A stretch of 64,000 nucleotides of DNA, taken from positions 12,336,421-12,400,420 of the forward strand of contig NC_054885.1 of the NCBI RefSeq assembly GCF_018320785.1. The letters are read 5' to 3'. The stretch comes from Cheilinus undulatus (Eukaryota > Chordata > Actinopteri > Labriformes > Labridae). Below, one piece after another: positions 49,291 through 63,625 of this stretch. The translations under genes were made by a program, and so were the position numbers. The notes beneath the pieces were generated by a model. It worked only from the letters and a program-made list of their open reading frames with translations, had not been told where the DNA came from and made no database searches. Within the stretch, counting starts at the first letter, position 1, and each line of letters begins with the position of its first letter.

Positions 49291-51928
49291 TTTATTGAAG
49301 TATACAAAGTGCTGCACTGTTCAACTCCAGAGCTGAACTAAAAAAAAAAGCTGGGCTGAGAAAATATACAGAGCATGCAACACAGCATATGGCCAATACA
49401 CTCTCCATAAGGTAGAGGTAGTGATCTACTTTGGGTTTTTGATCTTCACAAATGACATTACAAAAGTTGAGTCCCCTCCTTTGAACTCAGTAGTTTGTAG
49501 CATGAAGTAGGTCTGTAACGGAAGACACTTAATATGCAGGATTAGAACCACTGATTCTTACACAAGTACATCCAGAACAAAGCACACAATGAAGCACAAG
49601 TGTTACTTTACATGTGGAATTGAGTCATTGCAAATAAATATTTGGCTCTTCTTGATTACAAATGTACAACAAATACAAAAATATTTACCTGTTTTTAAGA
49701 TTATTTTCAACTGAAAGCACAATATAACTATGAACAGCCCAAATCCCTCCTTATTGTACACGATACAAACAGTGGGTTTGGGGACGAGGGGCACACTTGC
49801 TCCATATCACTGCATTCTTCTTCTTTGTTCTAAGGCTAAAAGTGAGAACAAAAAGCAACACTGTGAATATCTTGGACAGCATATTTTGGGTCGCTACTGA
49901 ATTCCACTTTAAAGTCTGGCAGCTATTATTTAAGTGAGTCCAGCTACTTTCAACTACACAGCAATGATAGTGCTCTCACAACTTCCAAAGGCTTATCTAA
50001 CATCAGACAGCTTGGCTATCAAAGCTGCTTTATTTAACTCAGGATCTGCATGTAAAATCCTCTTGATCCTACCCTGATCTAGGAGAGATTAGCACCTGTG
50101 ATCAAATACACACAAACTGACAGGCAGTATCAGACTATTAGCATTTAGCTACCGCTCAAAGGTTGTTTGTGCAATAGCTGACCAATAACGAGTTAGAGCA
50201 CTAATACAGGCCTGGCTACCTACTCTAGACCATCTGAGCCAGGTTGGCACCTATAAGATAATCAGGATTAAATGTGCACAGACACACCAGACTATAGAAG
50301 TAAGAGTGCTAATACTGAGAATGGTTCCCCAAATGCTGCTCCAATGATCCATAAAAAGCATTTTTAAACTGTGAAAATTTAGGCCAGTAGGGATGTGACA
50401 ATACCTCGCAAAACAACTCAAAATTGATTTGACAATAAACACGGATTGCAATATTTTTATGCTTTTTTATACCTTTTTTCTTGGACATGACAGTGGGAAA
50501 GAATGGGGAATGGCAGGCATGAAAGGAGCCATCCCGATGGCACAGACCCAACACATGGGTTGTGTGGACTTAACCAGGCCTCCATTGCCCTGCAAATCCT
50601 TTTTTAACTAGCAGAGAGCACGATTATTTTCTGGCTTCTCTCACTGTTGTCAGTAGCCCTTATACAATCTCAGAACTCAAAAAGCTTCACTTATTTTGAA
50701 AACACAATTAGGAACAGGGATATTTTGCATTATTATTGCCAGAAAATTGAAATAAAAATCACTTTCATGAACTGACTTCAATGTCATGGCTTAAAAAAAG
50801 TCAGAAAACTGGAAAAATCATGATGCGAAAGTTGAGTGCATTGTTACATCCCTTTAACTTATGTTGTATAGAGGGAAAAGGGACTGAATAGGAATTTGAT
50901 TAAAGCAAAAACCAGTAAACAAAAAGCACTTTAAATTAAAATGCAAACACCCTGATATTTCGCAAAGTAACCCGAGATAAAGGTTTCAAAAGATAAACCT
51001 GAAAGTTTAAAGCATTCCAAACCTTTGTATCGAAGCAAAAAAAATATTAAAAACTTTCTGGTCCTAACAAAAAGAAGGGGTTAAAAACTATCAGTGGATG
51101 ATGCTGTTTTGCTCATGACTCAGAAATATCACATTCACATTAGTTCCTTGATGTTTATCCAACTTGGATCGGATCAGTTGAATTGTGGGAGTTTGACATA
51201 TTAAGACAGAGAAAGATATTCAACACATATATTCCTGTTTGATTTCTAGCTTAGGTAGATAACACATGCACGCTGCAAACAGTCAAATCACAGCCTTATG
51301 TTTGTTTTCATACATCTCAAAGCATCCATCTGTAACTGCAGCCACTGTACTAATGAAGTTCTCACACAACAGCACAAATCGTTATTGCATATCACCAAAG
51401 AATGCCAAGGCTTCCAGGCGGATCAACAATTTATTTGGGTTGGCATACGCACAATAAACATTACATTTTAACCCTTCACAGTGGCAATGACTCATATGAA
51501 AAGACTCAACATTAAACTGCATCAGACACCTCTGTCATCTAAAACTCCTGTTAAAAAATGGCAATGTCAGATTCCAGTTTGACAGCAATGAACTAATTCT
51601 GTCCAGATGTTTAAGGCCCAACAAGTCTGACATTAACTTCATTAATACATTGGCTTCAGTCAAAGTCATACACTCCAATTTGCTTCCAATTTCATCTAAG
51701 ATTTAATTATGATCACAACATGGTCATGTTAGGATTTGTTCAGATCAAAATTAAATAACTGCTATTATGTGATTTATTTTCTTGTTTGTGAGGACACATT
51801 TAGGTACGAAGGAGGAGAGAGGATGATTCCATGCAGTTGCTTTAGTTTTTCAGGGACATCTTGATAGTTCCCATGTTGACTTAACAGTAGTTGATACTTC
51901 AGTGTTGCATTATTATGTAGCCAGGTTG
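49291..51928 (-). other. Long 3' UTR of mief1
   Basis: From the mief1 stop down to TTTATT (AATAAA on the - strand) at 49291-49296. No exon or clear repeat was seen in between, which favours a 2.6-kb 3' UTR converging on the cathepsin gene. A nearer signal could also be used. Confidence 0.45.
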
Positions 51929-54691
<2,763 letters not shown>

Positions 54692-54893
54692 CCTGCCACT
54701 GAAAAGACACCAGAGTTAGACAGGAGGGCACTAAAAATAAAAGGATGGCATTCAGAAAAATGTCCCAAGCAAAGATCACAATCATCCATAAATAATGTCT
54801 CAAAACTAAGAGTGATTTTTCTTAATCATTTACTCACCAAGGAGACTCAACTCCGGTTCACCTTTAACCCACCTCCAGATGACCCCTTTCCCC

Positions 54894-55106
54894 CTACATA
54901 AGCCCACCCAGTTTGCTGTTGAGGAAGAACTGGCCCCTCTTCAGTGCGTCCTCCTTATCTTCAAGTATCGTCAAAGTCTGGCAGCGGCGGAACTCCCGGG
55001 CTACGGCACGACGGTAGTAATTACGGTCGGTGTACTGAAGGTGGCGCCCGGCACGGAGGAGTGCCCGGTACAACTCCAGGACAGCACTGCGTGACCAGCC
55101 GCCCAT
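54894..55106 (-). CDS. mief1 upstream ORF: LYR-motif microprotein (MIEF1-MP / altMiD51)
   Basis: A 70-codon ORF in the 5'-leader exon (54838-55143) of mief1, starting MGGWSRSAVLELYRALLRAG and ending FFLNSKLGGLM. The Leu-Tyr-Arg motif at residues about 12-14 and the following YTDRNYYRRAVAREFR mark an LYR-family helical protein. Human MIEF1 mRNA encodes a 70-residue LYR protein in the same place, found with mitoribosome assembly factors and mitochondrial acyl carrier protein. Equal length, motif and location make this a conserved second product. The exon is bounded by a TTCCCAG acceptor and a GTGAGT donor. Confidence 0.93.
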   Translation of the reverse strand: MGGWSRSAVLELYRALLRAGRHLQYTDRNYYRRAVAREFRRCQTLTILEDKEDALKRGQFFLNSKLGGLM

Positions 55107-55699
55107 TAGGGACCGTGCATAAAGAGGGGGGACACCCTGGCACCTGGGAAGAAGAAAGCAGAAGTTATCATGCATTGAAGAGCCAAAGGCAGGAAAATGT
55201 TCTATACTTCATAACCTTTTAATATGATGAATTTGTAAACAAAGCCATCTCTGTTATAAAAAGATCAAGCGTTGAAATGTGCCACATATTCATTAAAACT
55301 ACCGATCTTTAGTAACATCTTTAATGAGCAATGACAGAGGGTGCTGCTTTAGCTGTGCGAATACACTGACAATGTTTTGGTATCATTTCCATGTCAATGC
55401 ACTGATGAAATTTAGACTGCATCCAAGAGTTTGCCTACAATTTTGAGTAGTCAGAAAGATAAAGTTTACCAAGAAAACTATCAATCTTAAAGCAAATTCT
55501 TCTGCTAGGTAGCATCAACATTACAGCACAAAGATATCACAAAGAGCACTGAATATAAGGGACAGAGTAATAAAGAATTAGGTGGATATGGGTTAAATTT
55601 AAAAAGGATAATGACAAAAACATATTAAGTGAAAAATAGTAAGGTTACTTTTGCGGTAAAAGAATATTCTGCAAGGTCACAGTAGTGACGGTGCTATTA

Positions 55700-55880
55700 A
55701 TCTATCTATTATCTAAACTGTTTTTCCCGTTTAGGGTCATGGTAGCTGGAGCCAATCCCAGCTGTCATTGGGGGAGAGGCGGGGTACACTGTGGACTGGT
55801 CGCCTGTCAATCACAGGGCTGACATGTACAGTAGAGAGAAACAAGCAGGCTCTGTCACACTCACACCTACAGGTAGGGAT
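55700..55880. repeat. Dispersed fish repeat fragment
   Basis: Contains TCCCAGCTGTCATTGGGGGA, GAGGCGGGGTACACTGTGGA and CACACTCACACCTAC, text of a very common teleost interspersed repeat. Intronic in the mief1 leader. Confidence 0.6.
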
Positions 55881-56980
55881 AGAGTGTTATTTTCTATTGA
55901 TGGTGATATCCTTATCAATATCAATCCTTTGTCTGCTGACAAGACCAAAAGGCATTGTGTCTTTAACAGAAGAGCATTATTTTTTTGTTGTTGTGACGTG
56001 TGAACACATCATGACATATTTGCATTCACCTTGTAGTCATTTTTACAAAGCTGACCTTGACTGCATAATATAACAACCTGTCAGCCTGTTAAGTGAGCTA
56101 AATAACTTTAATCTATCAAATTCACCACGGATTTCAACACTGGGTTAATATTTTAACTACCTGGACTTCCAACCAAATTTGGGAGCATTTTTGGCGCTGA
56201 TCTGAGCAGATGAAAAAGTAAATTGTTACAACCCAATGCTCCAACTCTTGAAGACTGGTTAAAAACGGTTCATGAGATTTACATTATGGAGAGACTAACT
56301 TTTTCCTTTAAGACTACAGTCAGAGAAATTCAAGGGATGATGGTCAAAATGGGTCTGATATGTTCCTTCACGGAGACCAGACTTGCTTTGACTGGGTTTT
56401 AACAAATTGCCATCTATCTATACTGGACTATCTAAAGTTATAAAGGTATTAAGTGAGTAAGTGTGACATCTTCTGTTCAGATGTTTATAGTTTTTTTTCA
56501 ATTAAAATGAAAAAAAAAAAAGGACAGGAAGAAATATTTTTTTACACATAGCCTAAGTCTCTTCCTCAATAATATTGTATCCATTATACATTTGTTGTAA
56601 TTTATTTTTGATGTACTTTTCTTTGGATACTGGACTATGTCTGAGCTTCCTGGGGAAAAAAAAAGAAAAAGTAAATTGTCCTGTAGCAGCAAAAGCTAGT
56701 GTTATGATTGCATACTACTGTTTGCACATCCCAGACTTTCGTTTGAAGCTAAGAGTTGAAGATAGAAATGCACTTCACAGTATTGGATTTGCAGATAAAT
56801 GTTCCTATTTGCCATATATATACACCAACAATTCACTTTTTAAGCCAATATCTGCCGCTGCCAATTCATGCTGATAATATTTTGCATCCCCAGTTGAAGG
56901 TATGGCATTTTGGTTCAGTTTAATACTGACATGCTTTTGCAAGAACTGATATATTTTTTGAACCAGTGATAAGATAAAAT

Positions 56981-57831
56981 ATAAGGATGCCCAATATCAT
57001 CAACATGATATCAGTATTGGCAGATATATAAAAATTCTGCAATAGTTACAACCAATATTTTTAGGGATGCACAACATTATCAGCCAGATATAGGTATCGG
57101 CAGATATTAGCAAAAAAGGCAAATACTGGTATCAGCAGATATCAAAATTTTGCCGATAATTACATCTGATATTTTGGATGTGCATATCAGCAAATATAAC
57201 CTGTAAAATTTGGCCATATATACTAATACATTAGTGGAGTTTTAGGCTGAACCAACAGTAAGTTGAGATGTTTTTCTTTATTCATTCTTGTTCTTTAAAC
57301 TTTAAATTTTTTTTTTTTTTTTTTTTTTAGAAAAAAAAGTTTCTTTTTTCATCATTAAACCTAAAATTGCATTCAAAGGACTAAATTTTTAGTTACGTAA
57401 AACACATTCAAATATCAGTATCGATATCGGCTAAAATGAATCTATAAAGATCAGCATTTCAGATATCGGCAAAAATCCAATATCGTGCATCTCTAAATAT
57501 TTTGGCTGTAAAAACCTGCCTAAATCAGCTGTTAATATAAGCCATATGAATGAATAAGTTAGTGAAGTATAGGCTTTACAACAGACCTTTGTACATCAGC
57601 TGAAGTCTTTTTCATTAATCATCATGATCCCTTCAACTTTAAAGTGTGTTTTTAGGACTGAAATTAGATAATTTGTTCATCCTCAAAGTTTGAACTGTGT
57701 GTTTTAGGGACTAATGTGTTAAGTCTGAGCTACATTTAAATATTGGCATTAATATCTGTCTCACCTAAAATCAACTTGTAATTAGTGGCATATTGGATAT
57801 CTGCAAAAATTCCTACACTGTGCATCCCTAA
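56981..57831. mobile_element. Nested inverted-repeat elements (GGGATGCACAATAT-type ends)
   Basis: Outer ends AAGGATGCCCAATATCATC (56984) and CACTGTGCATCCCTA (57831). Inner ends TTTAGGGATGCACAACATT (about 57060) and ATATCGTGCATCTCTAAA (about 57497). Internal ATCGGCAGATAT words recur and a T-run is at about 57308-57330. Non-coding, MITE-like. Confidence 0.5.
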
Positions 57832-59328
57832 TGAAATAATGTTAGGTCACAGAACCCACAAGACTCAGTAACAAATCAATAAGCTATACTAGAGATGTGC
57901 CAAATCAGGGTCCATGCCGACTAAAATAACAACTTAGCCAACGGCCGATGCCAATGTTGAGTTTTTTTCATCAGTTCTTTTGATTTGACTCTAACTGTGC
58001 CAACATCTTCACTCATGTTTGACACGAAAACACACCATAGTTTATCTAACAGGTCATATCCCTTGTCCAATAATGAATCTCTTCTCTAAATCAGCAGTTA
58101 GTCGTGCTAAATGATGGCATTAAATTGTAAGAAGACAACAAATAAGCATCTGCAAATATCTGTTCATGCGCATACCATTTGACACTGGCTAGTGCCTATA
58201 TTCAACCAATTCATCAGTGCATTCCTCACTAAAACAGAGCCAGATACAGAGCCAGGTTTTTGTTATGGTGTCTATCTCCATCCTTACCTATTGGTAATAG
58301 TCACCAATCAACCTAACTTGTACTGAGACACATACTGTCAATACAACAGGCTATAACGCCAGATTATATTATGATCAATTATTGAACATGAGGATGCATG
58401 CAACTCCTATTTCTTGTTAGTATGGTATTAAAACATGTACCAATATTTGATGTTTTTTGTTTACTTTTTAGAAGTAGTACCTTATGAACGTTTAAAACTG
58501 AGGTATTGTAACTTGAAGGATCTGGCGACAGCAGATGGTAAAATTGCATCACTGCTTGATTGACGGTGCAACTGACTTGAAACAGCGACTAAACTTTAAC
58601 ATGAAATGATTTATGGATTTATCTACGGTAGTTATCAGGCTACTTTTGTCCCTCCGAGGAGGAGGAATGATTGGAGCACAGTCGCAGTGAGAGTTTGGGT
58701 GGGGAGAGACAATTAAATTACTGCATTCAATTGTCAAAGCACCTTAATCATTGTACTAAGATACCATCATAGATATGCCAGGGAAAACTTCCCATTTATC
58801 ACTTTGCTTTGAACCTATTTTAGGTGAATTATAAGCGTTTGAAGATGAAAAAGCCAACGTCATGCTACAAACATACAGTTCGCTCCACGACTCTGTTTAG
58901 ACGCTAGTAATGCAGAGATATAAAACACATTTAGAGTGAAAATCACGTCGTCCAGATATCTCTCACACACTCTTTACTGATTTACTGTGATTAGTCTTTT
59001 CTTTGGCATAACGGCTCCCTGTAAAGCCGTTATGCCTCTCGGCTGTCAGTTTAGGACACTAACTTAGTTACTAGCTCAAGCTAACGCTAGCAAGCATGCA
59101 ACTCACGCCAGCTTAACTACTCAGCATGGTTCATCTCTCCGCTAATTTGCACATCCACTGAAACATCTATAACCGTAGCATGAACCGATTATAAAATAAC
59201 AGTGCAACCTCTTCAGGTTCATCAGTCGTAAGAAAATGGCTGGCTCAACCGAGAGTCACATAGATGTCTTGTAGCTTGTTAGCTTCGCATGCTAATTGGC
59301 TGCTATCATAGCAGAGCGCTGACCTTAC

Positions 59329-59560
59329 CTTTAACCAGGCTTCTTGAAGAAAATACACATGTAAAAATCAAGTGGATACAGGAGAAGCAAAAACACAAGA
59401 ATGCAAAGCGGAAACACATAAGTTAACTTACGTTACAGAATTTAAACCAGAGATATTTTATCCTTAAAAGACAGGCAGGGCTCTGTTGTAGCCGGGGGTC
59501 AGAGTCGACAGTGAGAGCCGGAAACTAATAAGTCTTGATTTACTACATCCGGGTAATTAG
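59329..59560 (-). promoter_or_regulatory. mief1 first exon and promoter region
   Basis: On the - strand a good donor (GTAAGTTAAC) follows 59432, and another (GTAAGG) follows 59329, suggesting alternative first-exon ends. Upstream sequence has ETS-like TTTCCGGCTC and CCGGATGTAG with no TATA box, as in many housekeeping promoters. The transcription start is probably near 59510-59560. Confidence 0.45.
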
Positions 59561-59650
59561 CCTGTCAACATCTACCCCTATATTTTGACAAGATTCTAAC
59601 TCAATATTTAACTATCGCTAAAGATGATTAGCCAACGTAACGTACACACT

Positions 59651-59654
59651 AATG

Positions 59655-59684
<30 letters not shown>
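59651..59684. repeat. (AAT)n microsatellite
   Basis: About ten AAT units beside the mief1 promoter. Confidence 0.9.
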
Positions 59685-59687
<3 letters not shown>

Positions 59688-59689
59688 TC

Positions 59690-60771
59690 TTGTTTATCAT
59701 ACACCTGTAATTTGTAAACTTTTGGCTGTTGTTGTTATAAATCATCTAAAATATAACAGCCAAAATAGCTCATAAAAGATGGTTGTTTGGCAATGAATCT
59801 GGTCCTCTTCAAGGATTGGTCCTCTAAAAGCTTTTTTTCCATATCAGTCATGCCAACTTATCATTGGTAGATTAGTATATTTGCAATGGTTCTCAAATGA
59901 TTGGCTTTCCATTCTTAGTGTTATCATACATTGTATATCACTGGACCAAATAAAGGGAAACTATAATGTTTTTTACAGGAAGTACCTTGTCAAAAATGAT
60001 GCTCCTGTGAAGGATTAAGTCCTCTTGGTTTTTACATTCTTCATGTATCTAATATGTGATATATATCATGTATTACTTTAATTACAAACCCTTCATAAAT
60101 ATTGTTTTTCTTAAAATATTGCATCATTTTGAACACATGGTTTTTGACCCTGTCTCTGGCTGTTTTCTCTTCTTAAGCCCCTTCTTCTGACTTATCTCTT
60201 TTTTTCTTCTCATTGCAGTTCTTCTTCATGCGTAATATTGGCACCAGGAATAGTTGTATTTTTGTTGCAACTGTGAGTTGTGCTAGGTATCTGCATTGGC
60301 TTTTTCACTACCTGGAGCTTGCTTATACAGAATCTAAGTCTGTTGAAGGTGGTGATGCTTTTTTGGCAGTGATTGCCATGTTATGAGGTAGGTAAGATAA
60401 AGAATATCTTTGTGTTTGCGCAGTGGGCAGTGAGAGCTAGAACAAAGGGTCTGGGATGCCAGAGATAATGGTTCAGGCCTCTGGAGCTGTTGTGGGACAA
60501 ACTTAACCAAACACCAGCAAAGGGGGGGTTCCCACATGACAACCCTGGTGAGGTTCTGACTTTTTGCAACCCATCGGTCTGCACACTTGGCATGTGGGGG
60601 TCAATGCTAAGAGTATAACTGAGTTTAGGGATCTCTTTACTGAGCACTAATCCTTTCAGTAGAGCAAACATCTTGTTACTTCAGATTGACTCACTTTGAA
60701 CTCTCCTTGCATGAGTAGCTCACGTTGCTCTTGGGTTTCATAGCCATTAGAAAAGCTAGCCCAGAACTTTC
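59690..60771. other. Intergenic, no gene seen
   Basis: AT-rich sequence; short open frames near 60334-60671 show no family features. Confidence 0.35.
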
Positions 60772-61429
60772 TATTTGTGCAGAGGTGGAAAAAGGTACAT
60801 GACTTTTGTACACAAGTAAAAGTTTAATCACTCTTTACTAAAATTTACTTAAGTAAAAATACTGGTCTAATCTTCTCAAGTAAAAAAAAGCATTCAGTAT
60901 AAAGTTTAACTGAGTAACTACTGAGGAGTTTTACAGTAAAATGTCATCTCTCCTTACTGGCAAGAACAACAAAAAATAGAGCTCCAACCAGGTTGTTTAG
61001 ATAAAGCCACACCTCTTTGATAAAGGTAAATACACAGCGGAATTAATAGTGTTAACTAACCTCATACAGACTTATATTAATACTACATGTAGCTAAACTA
61101 CTCTTTTGAAAGTCTTAACTATATTACAATATGACAGTAACTCTAGAGAATCTGTGGCAAGGTGGGTCTCCTCTGGCAAGAACAAAGCAGAGTCAACCTC
61201 ATAGAAAGACAATGCATTCTGATGAAGAAAACTGTGTGTCATTTAGGTAAACCTAAGGTCAAGCTCTAACTCAGTGGATAACTTCATTCATGGTGCAAAT
61301 GTGTCTCACATCTAAAGCAAGAACAATCTACCAGAAACATGACCCCTGCAGGAACCACTGGCAAAAACCATCCAACAGGCAACATCCAAACACAACTAAA
61401 CACATATATGTCTGAAAACATCTAAAATA

Positions 61430-62240
61430 CACTATATTGCCGAAAGTATTCACTCACCCATCCAAATTATTGAAACCAGATGTTCCAATCAAATACAATC
61501 AAGCACTAAATGTAGACTGTTTCTACAAACATTTGTGAATAAATGGGTCGCTCTCAGGAGCTCAGTGGATTCCAGTGTGGTACTATGATAGGATGCCACC
61601 TGTGCAACAAGTCCAGTCGTGAAATTTCCTTGCTTCTAAATATTCTTTTGCTCCTTAATAAGAGAACGGTACTTGTCTGACTGCATTGTGCCAAGTGTAA
61701 AGTTTGGTGGAGGGGGATTGATGTGGAGTTGTTCTTCAGGAGCTGGGCTTAGCCCCTTAGTTCCAGTGAAAGGAGCTCTGAATGCTTCAGCATACCAACA
61801 GATTTTGGACAATTCCATGTTCCCAACTTTGTGGGGACAGTTTGGGGATGGCCTCTTCTTGTTCCAACATGACTGTGCACCAGTGCACAAAGCAAGGTCC
61901 ATAAAGACATGGATGAGAGAGTTTGGTGTGGATGAAGTTGACTGGCCTGACCTCAACCCAATAGAACACCTTTGGGATGAATTAGATCAGAGACTAAGAG
62001 CCAGGCCTTCTTGTCCAACATCAGTGTGTGGTCTCACAAATGCACTTCTGGAAGAATTGTCAGAAATTCCCATAAACACACTCCTAAACCTTGTGGAAAG
62101 CCTTCCCAGAGGAGTTGACGCTGTCATAGCTGCAAAGGGTGGACCGACGTCATATTAAACCCTGTGGATTAAGAATGGGATGTCACCCAAGTTCATATGC
62201 TAGTCAAGGCAGGTGAGCAAATACTTTTGACAATATAGGG
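61430..62240 (+). mobile_element. Tc1-like deletion derivative
   Basis: Inverted ends CACTATATTGCCGAAAGTAT and ATACTTTTGACAATATAGGG, flanked by TA (61428-61429 and 62241-62242). The 811-bp size against about 1.6 kb for a full element, and the loss of the N-terminal half, show an internal deletion near 61645. Confidence 0.92.
61673..62158 (+). pseudogene. C-terminal half of a Tc1-like transposase
   Basis: 161-codon open frame with [26 protein letters not shown] (second catalytic Asp) and [20 protein letters not shown] (catalytic Glu). The DNA-binding domain and first Asp are deleted. Few other defects, so the copy is fairly young. Confidence 0.85.
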
Positions 62241-62684
62241 TACATCTAAACGTGCTGCATTAGAGCATGATGGAGAACTCTGCACACACCCCAGATTTGA
62301 AATTGCAGTTGTCAGAGCTTAGATCATCTGACTCTTTACAGAGTTGAACTAAAATTGGTGGATCAACACTGAAAAATACACCAAAACCCCTGAATGGAGT
62401 TAAAATACAGGTTTGGAGTTGAAACCAACTCACAAATGTTAACCCTGAGTTATCAACACTCCAGTTTTTCACTGTATGGGATGTTATATTGAAGCATTCT
62501 CTCCCTATATGCTTCTGTGTAGTCAAAAAAAGTGGAAAAAGTACAAGAGTACTGTACTCAAATAAGTAGATTTTTATGGGTACATTTCACAATGTACTCA
62601 TAAAAGTACACGTACCCCCAAAAACTACCCAATCACTGTAATTGGAGTAACTTTAATTAGTTACTTGCCACTCCTGTATTTGTG

Positions 62685-63625
62685 TGTTAATTATGTATAG
62701 CCTTTACAAAAAAATCATTCATTGCTCATTTAAAATATCCATTAATGTAAAATTAAACTACCTGGGTTTAATGTGAATGCTTATGCCATTCATTATAATG
62801 GACAGTGTCTTTTGTATGTCAAAGCCAGACAAAATGGTTTATTTTACAATGTATTTTTATTACTCTTTTACTAGTCTTTACAAGTCACACGCTGGTCTGC
62901 CATTCAAATTGAAATGCTACATTCACACACACATTTTTACTTTTTGAGACATATTCAAGGGCCATTTAACAGTCTTTTAAGCAACACTGGAGTCAGTATT
63001 GTCAGAGAAATCTTTAACCGGTCCCACTGACCTTGTCGGACATCAGTTCAGGTTGTCCCTATTGTCTGTTAGGAAAAAAATCATGGTTGCTTAATCAAAA
63101 TGTACACATAATAAAAAAACAAAATGTTGGAAAATGTTATAAAATATTTGCTTGCATAAAGGATAATACAACATTTATGGTTAAGCATTTTACCAAATGA
63201 TTTATAAAAATTAAGGTCAACACTGTTAGTACATGTTACACAAATAAATAAAGGTACTACTAAATTCATAACTGTAGTTACAGCCTGAGTATATTTTCAC
63301 TTTGCAGTTACATTTATACAGTAGCCTCAACCCTGAAAATAAGATTAAGTCCTTTACATTTAAACAACATATTTACGTCCTTAAATATAAATGTCAATGC
63401 AATGATGAGTTACGATTGGGTTGCACCACTAAAACACCAGAAACTTTTATCAATGAATGACAGAAATGTCAAAAGGACAGGTTGTTGGATGCTCTAGTCT
63501 ATCATGGACACAAAACGATGGACCATTGGTGAAGATTTTAACAAACCCAAGTATGGGTGATTGAGACATTTAATGATTTAATCATGACTAGCATGTCATG
63601 GTCACCAGAAAAAGGAAACCCAAGA
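62685..63625. other. Spacer and 3' UTR of the aaRS-like gene
   Basis: AT-rich; no exon seen. The region directly below 63626 is presumably 3' UTR of the following - strand gene. TTTATT at about 62866-62871 would be a distant AATAAA on that strand. Confidence 0.35.

Larger units (their letters stand above)
60780..62676. mobile_element. hAT-type element with perfect 8-bp target duplication, split by a Tc1-like element
   Basis: Ends CAGAGGTGGAAAAAGGTAC and TTACTTGCCACTCCTG. Flanked by TATTTGTG on both sides (60772-60779 and 62677-62684). Sub-terminal AAGTAAAA/AAAAGTAC words match a common fish non-autonomous hAT family. About 811 bp of its 1897 bp is the inserted Tc1 derivative. Confidence 0.85.

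Noticed and set aside
57308-57330. Poly-T run as a retrotransposon tail
   Set aside because: It lies inside inverted-repeat elements and has no adjacent LINE or SINE body.
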